From positions 1 to 9,144 of the forward strand of contig DATCGY010000154.1 in NCBI GenBank assembly GCA_036508635.1: a DNA stretch of 9,144 nucleotides. Reading direction: 5' to 3'. The position numbers and the translations under genes are program-made. Origin of the DNA: FEN-727 sp036508635 (lineage in GTDB: Bacteria; Actinomycetota; Geothermincolia; Fen-727; Anoxymicrobiaceae). The notes beneath the pieces were generated by a model, which was not told the DNA's origin, made no database searches, and was given only the letters and a program-made list of their open reading frames with translations. Shown here piece after piece: positions 4,676 through 9,144 of this stretch (positions are counted from its first letter, which is position 1; every line of letters begins with the position of its first letter).

Positions 4676-6616
4676 TTGGCCGAGTTCAAGCGCATATTCG
4701 AGCCGATAAAGATCGCGGACCTCGAGATGAAGAACCGAATCCTGATGCCCGCCATGCACCTCAACATGACCCGCGAAGGGTTCATGACCGGCGGACTGAT
4801 CGATTTCTACGAGGAGCGCGCAAAAGCGGACCCCGGTCCGGGCTTGATGATTCTGGGGGGCTGCTACACGGAAAGGCGCGGAATGGGCACGCCCACGATG
4901 GTCGGGATCGACGACGACAAGTTCATCCCCGGGCTCAAGGAGTTCACCGACCGCATTCACCGGCACGGGCAGCCCGTCGCGGCGCAGTTATACCACGCGG
5001 GCCGCTACGCTTTCAGCTTTCTCATGGGTGAGCAACCCGTTGCCCCGTCGGCCGTGCCTTCACGCTTCAACCCCGAGGTGCCGAAAGCGCTCACTGGGGA
5101 AGAGATAATTGGCATCGAGCGCACGTACGGTGATGCCGCCCGCCGGGCCCGAGAAGCGGGGTTCGACGCCGTCGAGCTGATAGTGTGCGGCGGTTACATC
5201 GTCAACCAGTTCCTCTCTCCTCTCACCAACCAGCGGGAGGACAGGTATAACGGCGATATCTTCGCGCGAATGACTTTCATGCGCGAAGTCCTCGAATCGA
5301 TCAGAGAAGCGGTGGGTCCCGATTTCCCACTGATCTGCAGGCTCTCGGGCTCCGACTTCGTCGAGGGCAGCCACACGCTCGAGGAGACAAAGGTGGTCGC
5401 CGCCGAGATGGAGAGGTGCGGCGTGGACATGATAAGCGTTACGGGAGGGTGGCACGAGACGCGCGTTCCACAGATCACGATGAACGTTCCAAGGGGAGCT
5501 TTCGTCTATCTTGCTGAAGGGATACGCGGGAGCGTCAAGAGCATCCCTGTCGCGTGCTGCAACCGCATAAACAACCCGGAGCTTGCCGAGAGGATACTGG
5601 AAGACGACCGAACGGACATAGTGGGTATGGCGCGGGCGTTCCTCGCGGACCCAGAGATCCTGCACAAGGCCCGTGAGGGCAGGGCAGCGGACATACGCAC
5701 CTGTGTCGCCTGCAACCAGGGCTGCTTCGACCACGTCATGCTGCTGCAGCCGATCTCATGCACGGTCAACCCTCGCGCCAACCGGGAGCGTGAGACCGAG
5801 CTCGCCCCCGCCACGGAGAAGAAGCGAGTCCTTGTCGTAGGAGGTGGCCCCGGTGGAATGGAGGCGGCATGGGTCGCCGCGGCCCGGGGGCATGCGGTCA
5901 CACTTTGCGAGGCTTCGGACGAGCTCGGCGGTCAGGGCCTCCTTGCCGCGGTCCCGCCCGGACGGGAGGAGTGGAGCGAGATGGTGCGCTACCTTTCCCG
6001 CCAGGTCGTCAACGAAGGGGTGGATGTCATGCTCGGCACAACCTTCACGCCCGACCTGCTCGACGAGTTTGGGCCCGACGTCCTTGTCATCGCTACCGGT
6101 GCCAGGCAGATAGTTCCCGGCATCGCGGGCATCGACGGCCCCACCGTCATCAACGCATGGGACGTGCTGACCGGGGTATCCGAGACCGGCGACACAGTCG
6201 CGGTGGTCGGTGGAGGAGCTGTCGGCATCGAGACAGCGACGTTCCTTGCCGAACAGGGCAAGGATGTGACGGTCATCGAGATGATGGACAAGTGCGGGGC
6301 GGACATGGGACTCTCCAGCCGCTGGGTCATCCTCAAGGATGCCGCGGCCGCGGGCGTCAAGACGGTTCAGAGCTGCCGGGTAGTGAAGATCGCCGAAGAG
6401 GGAGCCTACGTCGAGGCCGGGTCGGAGCTGCGACTGTGCCCGGCGGATTCGGTTCTCATAGCGGTGGGCTCCAAGGCCGAGAACGGCCTCTGGAAGAGCC
6501 TCTCCGAGAAAGGTCTGCTCGAGAGCCTGGAGTTCTACAAGGTTGGTGACTGCGTGGAGCCGCGCAGGGTTTACGATGCGATCCACGAGGGATTCGACGT
6601 GGGGCTCCGGATCTAG
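4676..6616 (+). CDS. FadH/enoate reductase-type NAD(P)H:flavin oxidoreductase (FMN, 4Fe-4S, FAD)
   Basis: A 646-residue three-part enzyme close in length to E. coli FadH (672). Residues 1-335 are an Old Yellow Enzyme FMN barrel with AQLYHAGR, GGYIVNQFLSP (Y174) and GGWHETRVP (H260); Y174 and H260 correspond to the proton-donor Tyr/His pair of FadH. The iron-sulfur motif CX2CX3CX11C follows (C343, C346, C350, C362). Two Rossmann segments come next: GGGPGG (389-394) for FAD and GGGAVG (512-517) for NAD(P)H. VGDCVEPRRVYDAIHEG near the end closes the FAD site. The family moves hydride from NAD(P)H through FAD, 4Fe-4S and FMN to an activated C=C bond. 2,4-dienoyl-CoA reductase, enoate reductase and the bile-acid enzymes BaiCD/BaiH all fit; substrate is not decided. 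TTG 4676 is chosen because AGAGGAAAGGA lies just upstream and family similarity starts at once. It probably heads an operon with the two-component genes. Confidence 0.93.
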   Translation: MAEFKRIFEPIKIADLEMKNRILMPAMHLNMTREGFMTGGLIDFYEERAKADPGPGLMILGGCYTERRGMGTPTMVGIDDDKFIPGLKEFTDRIHRHGQPVAAQLYHAGRYAFSFLMGEQPVAPSAVPSRFNPEVPKALTGEEIIGIERTYGDAARRAREAGFDAVELIVCGGYIVNQFLSPLTNQREDRYNGDIFARMTFMREVLESIREAVGPDFPLICRLSGSDFVEGSHTLEETKVVAAEMERCGVDMISVTGGWHETRVPQITMNVPRGAFVYLAEGIRGSVKSIPVACCNRINNPELAERILEDDRTDIVGMARAFLADPEILHKAREGRAADIRTCVACNQGCFDHVMLLQPISCTVNPRANRERETELAPATEKKRVLVVGGGPGGMEAAWVAAARGHAVTLCEASDELGGQGLLAAVPPGREEWSEMVRYLSRQVVNEGVDVMLGTTFTPDLLDEFGPDVLVIATGARQIVPGIAGIDGPTVINAWDVLTGVSETGDTVAVVGGGAVGIETATFLAEQGKDVTVIEMMDKCGADMGLSSRWVILKDAAAAGVKTVQSCRVVKIAEEGAYVEAGSELRLCPADSVLIAVGSKAENGLWKSLSEKGLLESLEFYKVGDCVEPRRVYDAIHEGFDVGLRI

Positions 6617-6640
6617 CTCTCGAAACGGGACGGAGGTACG

Positions 6641-7339
6641 GTGGAGACAAAGCCCGAGAAGATAATGGTGGTGGATGACGAGGAGCACATCCTGGAGCTG
6701 GTCGAGCTGTACCTGGGCAAAGAGGGCTTCAAGGTTGTGAGCGCCCAGGACGGGAAGTCGGCCATCGAAAAGTTCTCCATCGAAAAGCCGGACCTGCTGG
6801 TCCTCGATATAATGCTGCCGGGCAAAGACGGGCTTGATGTGCTTCGGGAGATCCGAAGGGCATCACAGGTGCCGGTAATAATGCTGACGGCGCGCGAGTC
6901 CGAGGTCGACAAGGTGCTTGGGCTCGAGCTCGGTGCTGACGATTACCTGACAAAGCCGTTCAGTCCGAGGGAGCTCGTCGCGCGGGTCAAGGCGGTACTC
7001 CGTCGTGCCAAGCCCGCCTCGGAAGAGATCGAGCCCATCATAGTGCGTGGCGAGCTCACGATCGATTCGAGTCGCCGCAAGGTCGAGGTCTCGGGGACCG
7101 GGGAGATCGAGTTGACAGCAAAGGAGTTCGACCTCCTCTATGTTATGGCCGCCAACCCTGGCATAGTGTTGACGCGTGACAGGTTGATGGAGAAGGTGTG
7201 GGGCTACGAGTACATGGGCGATACGAGGACCGTTGACGTATACATCAGACACCTGAGGGAGAAGCTGTCGGATCTTGCGGACAGCCCCAGGTTTATCGAG
7301 ACGGTACGCGGCGTCGGCTATCGCTTCAAGGGTGAATAG
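6641..7339 (+). CDS. OmpR/PhoB-family response regulator
   Basis: A full-length 232-residue regulator. The receiver domain (about residues 6-120) has acidic residues D12-D13, phosphoacceptor D56 in LVLDIMLPG, switch T83 and K105 in TKPF. A short linker leads to a winged-helix DNA-binding domain (about 135-230) with LTAKEFDLL, VWGYEYMGDTRTVDVYIRHLREKL and the final VRGVGYRF, all typical of the PhoB/WalR/ResD group. The start is GTG, with GGAGG four bases upstream. It follows the FadH-like gene by 24 nt with no visible terminator and precedes the kinase by one base, so it is the kinase's cognate partner. Target promoters cannot be named. Confidence 0.97.
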   Translation: METKPEKIMVVDDEEHILELVELYLGKEGFKVVSAQDGKSAIEKFSIEKPDLLVLDIMLPGKDGLDVLREIRRASQVPVIMLTARESEVDKVLGLELGADDYLTKPFSPRELVARVKAVLRRAKPASEEIEPIIVRGELTIDSSRRKVEVSGTGEIELTAKEFDLLYVMAANPGIVLTRDRLMEKVWGYEYMGDTRTVDVYIRHLREKLSDLADSPRFIETVRGVGYRFKGE

Positions 7340-7340
7340 G

Positions 7341-8831
7341 ATGTTCCATACGCTTCGAGGGCGCGTAACCGCCACGTATTTCGTCGTCGTTATCGTCTCG
7401 CTACTGCTCGCCAGCGCATTTTTCCTCGTCTTTCTGACCCGCTATATACGGAACCGCGACAGGGAGGATCTCCGCAAGCAGGTTGGCGCCGTGGCCCAGG
7501 ATATCGGCCAGGTCGTCCAGGCTACCGAGCGGTTGTTCAGCCAGGAAAACGGCGCGTCGGCCGTTCCAGGCGAGGCCCCTCCCGGGGTTCCACCTGTCGA
7601 TGAGCAGGCGGCGGCCACGAGCCTCGTGACCAATTTCCTGAACACCGAATCGCAGGTGCTGCAGGTCAAGCTTGCCGTGGTCTCGCCGGACGGACAGGTT
7701 GTGGCCGAGTCCGAGGGCCGCCCGAGTTTCGGAGCAGACACCCTTCAACTTCCGCCCGACATCTTCAGCTACCGCGGCGCGCGGATAACCGAGCGCTTTT
7801 TCCAGAGGCTCGGCCGCAGCTACGTGTTCGCTACCGCGCCGACCACGCTTACGACCGGCGGGTCCGGCTTTCTGCTCGCGATAAAACCCGTCGAGCAGGT
7901 GAGGCACTTCGCCGGCGCCCTGATCCTGTACGTGGTGGTCGCGGGTCTCATGGCTCTCGCCATCTCGATGGGCTTGTCGTTCTACCTCTCGTCCGCCATC
8001 AGCCAACCCGTAAGGGCTGTCACGGAAGCTGCTCGAGCTATGGCGGCGGGCGACTACAGCCAGGAAGTGGAGGTGAAAGGCTCCGACGAAACCGCGGAGC
8101 TGGCGCGCGATTTTAACATGATGGCTTCACGCGTGCGCACTGCATACGACCTCCAGCGTAATTTTGTCGGCAACGTCTCGCACGAGCTGCGTACCCCGCT
8201 GACCAGCATCGAGGGTTTCAGCCAGGCACTGCTCGACGGTGTGAGCACCAGCCCCGAGGAGCGGAAGCGCTCGCTCGAGATAATAAACCATGAGAGCAAG
8301 CGTCTGGTGCGCGTGCTACGCGACCTTCTCCTGCTCTCGCAGATAGACGCGGGTGAAGTAAAGCTCGAGAAGAAAAAGATCGACCTGGTCGACTTCATGC
8401 GGAACCTGGCGAACCTCTATGCAACCAGGGCGCAGGACGCGGGCGTTGTCCTCAACGTCGACCTGCCTGGGTCGCTCGAGTTCAGCACCGACCCTGACCG
8501 GCTGGAGCGCGTAGTGACCAACCTCCTCGAAAACGCAATCAAATACACCGGGGCGGGCGGCTCAGTCAAGCTTCGGGCGCAGGCTCCGGACGATAGAGTG
8601 AGGATCGATATCTCGGACACGGGGCCAGGGATACCCGAAGACCAGCTTGAGCGCATATTCGACAGGTTCCACAGGGTGGAACAGTCCCGGGCGCAGAAGC
8701 ATGGGGGCTCCGGGCTGGGGCTATCGATAAGCAAGGAGCTCGTTGAGACGCTCGGCGGGACGATAGAGGTTGCAAGCGCAGTGGGACAGGGAAGCACTTT
8801 CACCGTTGTCCTGCCGGTCGATGGAGGATAG
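7341..8831 (+). CDS. membrane sensor histidine kinase (HAMP, HisKA, HATPase)
   Basis: A 496-residue kinase from ATG 7341, with AAGGG eight bases upstream. It has a first membrane helix (about 13-33), then an extracytoplasmic sensing region of about 155 residues (34-190) with a low-complexity Pro/Gly/Ala patch near 72-92 and a PAS/Cache-like stretch (VKLAVVSPDGQVVAES). A second helix follows (about 191-217), then a HAMP linker (218-270). The dimerisation/phosphoacceptor helix is FVGNVSHELRTPL (H281). The catalytic domain shows the N box (N397 in LLENAIKYT), G1 (DTGPG, 426-430), F box (IFDRFHR) and G2 (GGSGLGLS, from 455). It should phosphorylate the adjacent regulator. The layout resembles the PhoR/ResE/WalK group, but the sensor domain gives no ligand. 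The frame is open upstream into the regulator gene; that extension is ignored. Confidence 0.96.
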   Translation: MFHTLRGRVTATYFVVVIVSLLLASAFFLVFLTRYIRNRDREDLRKQVGAVAQDIGQVVQATERLFSQENGASAVPGEAPPGVPPVDEQAAATSLVTNFLNTESQVLQVKLAVVSPDGQVVAESEGRPSFGADTLQLPPDIFSYRGARITERFFQRLGRSYVFATAPTTLTTGGSGFLLAIKPVEQVRHFAGALILYVVVAGLMALAISMGLSFYLSSAISQPVRAVTEAARAMAAGDYSQEVEVKGSDETAELARDFNMMASRVRTAYDLQRNFVGNVSHELRTPLTSIEGFSQALLDGVSTSPEERKRSLEIINHESKRLVRVLRDLLLLSQIDAGEVKLEKKKIDLVDFMRNLANLYATRAQDAGVVLNVDLPGSLEFSTDPDRLERVVTNLLENAIKYTGAGGSVKLRAQAPDDRVRIDISDTGPGIPEDQLERIFDRFHRVEQSRAQKHGGSGLGLSISKELVETLGGTIEVASAVGQGSTFTVVLPVDGG

Positions 8832-8832
8832 T

Positions 8833-9144
8833 ATGCGCCCGACGTGGGACGAGTATTTCTTGAGTATAGCGAGAGTGGTCGCCGGGCGGGCGACGTGCCT
8901 GCGAAGGCAGGTAGGAGCGCTTGTAGTCAAAGACAAGCGCATTCTGACAACGGGATACAACGGAGCGCCTATGGGCCTTGCGCACTGCTCCGACATGGGT
9001 TGCCTTCGCGACGAAGCAGGCGCGGCGAGCGGCACAACGCACGAGCTTTGCCGTGGGCTTCATGCCGAGCAGAACGCGATCCTCCAGGGGGCGCTTCACG
9101 GCGTGTCTATAGACGGAGGAGTGATGTACAGCACTCACCAGCCG
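8833..9144 (+). CDS. comEB: dCMP deaminase (3' partial)
   Basis: Starts at ATG 8833 with GGAGG five bases upstream, one base after the kinase stop, and stays open to the window end (104 residues). MRPTWDEYFLSIARVVAGRATCLRRQVGALVV, GYNGAPMGLAHC and GLHAEQNAI are characteristic of deoxycytidylate deaminases. HAE (77-79) supplies the zinc-binding His and the proton-shuttling Glu. The TxxPCxxC zinc half-site is cut by the window edge: the last visible residues are THQP, just where the two Cys ligands should begin. The enzyme converts dCMP to dUMP for thymidylate synthesis. Position directly behind the kinase suggests a shared transcript rather than a shared function. Confidence 0.93.
   Translation, partial: MRPTWDEYFLSIARVVAGRATCLRRQVGALVVKDKRILTTGYNGAPMGLAHCSDMGCLRDEAGAASGTTHELCRGLHAEQNAILQGALHGVSIDGGVMYSTHQP

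Noticed and set aside
4442..4966. 174-codon minus-strand frame covering the FadH-like start and part of the intergenic gap
   Set aside because: It overlaps the conserved N-terminus of the FMN barrel on the other strand and shows no recognisable domain or ribosome site.
5756..6688. 310-codon minus-strand open frame antisense to the FadH-like gene
   Set aside because: It mirrors the codon pattern of a clearly real plus-strand gene in GC-rich DNA, has no family motifs, and extends into the regulator gene.

Overview
High-GC window, compact and gene-dense, with many GTG/TTG starts and clear Shine-Dalgarno sites. The gene mix is an FadH/Old-Yellow-Enzyme flavin oxidoreductase, an ACMSD-like amidohydrolase, radical SAM, NUDIX and HAD enzymes, and a PhoB/WalR-type two-component system. 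It suggests a free-living, possibly anaerobic heterotroph. An uncultivated actinobacterium-like lineage is a reasonable guess, but nothing here fixes the phylum. There is no rRNA, tRNA, CRISPR array, integrase or transposase gene.

Layout. (1) 1-596: the 3' end of a plus-strand gene resembling the C-terminal part of PlsB-type glycerol-3-phosphate acyltransferase. (2) 597-808: an AT-richer spacer holding a ~97-nt imperfect palindrome and, just before the next gene, a G8 tract and a possible leaderless promoter. (3) 809-2259: a NUDIX hydrolase and a radical SAM protein, coupled by a TTGA start/stop overlap. (4) 2260-2481: a cluster of REP-like GGGGTCAGGTCTG repeats, three direct and two inverted, bounded by a 14-bp direct repeat. 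(5) 2482-2634, minus strand: a 50-residue four-cysteine protein; the right copy of the 14-bp repeat is the 3' end of this gene. (6) 2748-3545, plus: a HAD hydrolase that meets, stop codon on stop codon, the minus-strand amidohydrolase at 3542-4390. (7) 4391-4675: a divergent control region with a 20-bp-spaced heptamer repeat and a GC-rich inverted repeat. (8) 4676-9144, plus: a probable operon of FadH-like oxidoreductase, response regulator, sensor histidine kinase and dCMP deaminase (cut by the window end), with gaps of 24, 1 and 1 nt.

How they work together. The FadH-like enzyme probably reduces an enoyl-CoA or enoate. The two-component genes behind it may be co-transcribed with it, but their stimulus and targets cannot be read from the sequence. 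The dCMP deaminase is a housekeeping pyrimidine enzyme that seems to share the transcript. No defence or other novel multi-gene system is evident. The least explained material is the repeat cluster abutting the small cysteine protein gene, and the second palindromic element at 607-703.
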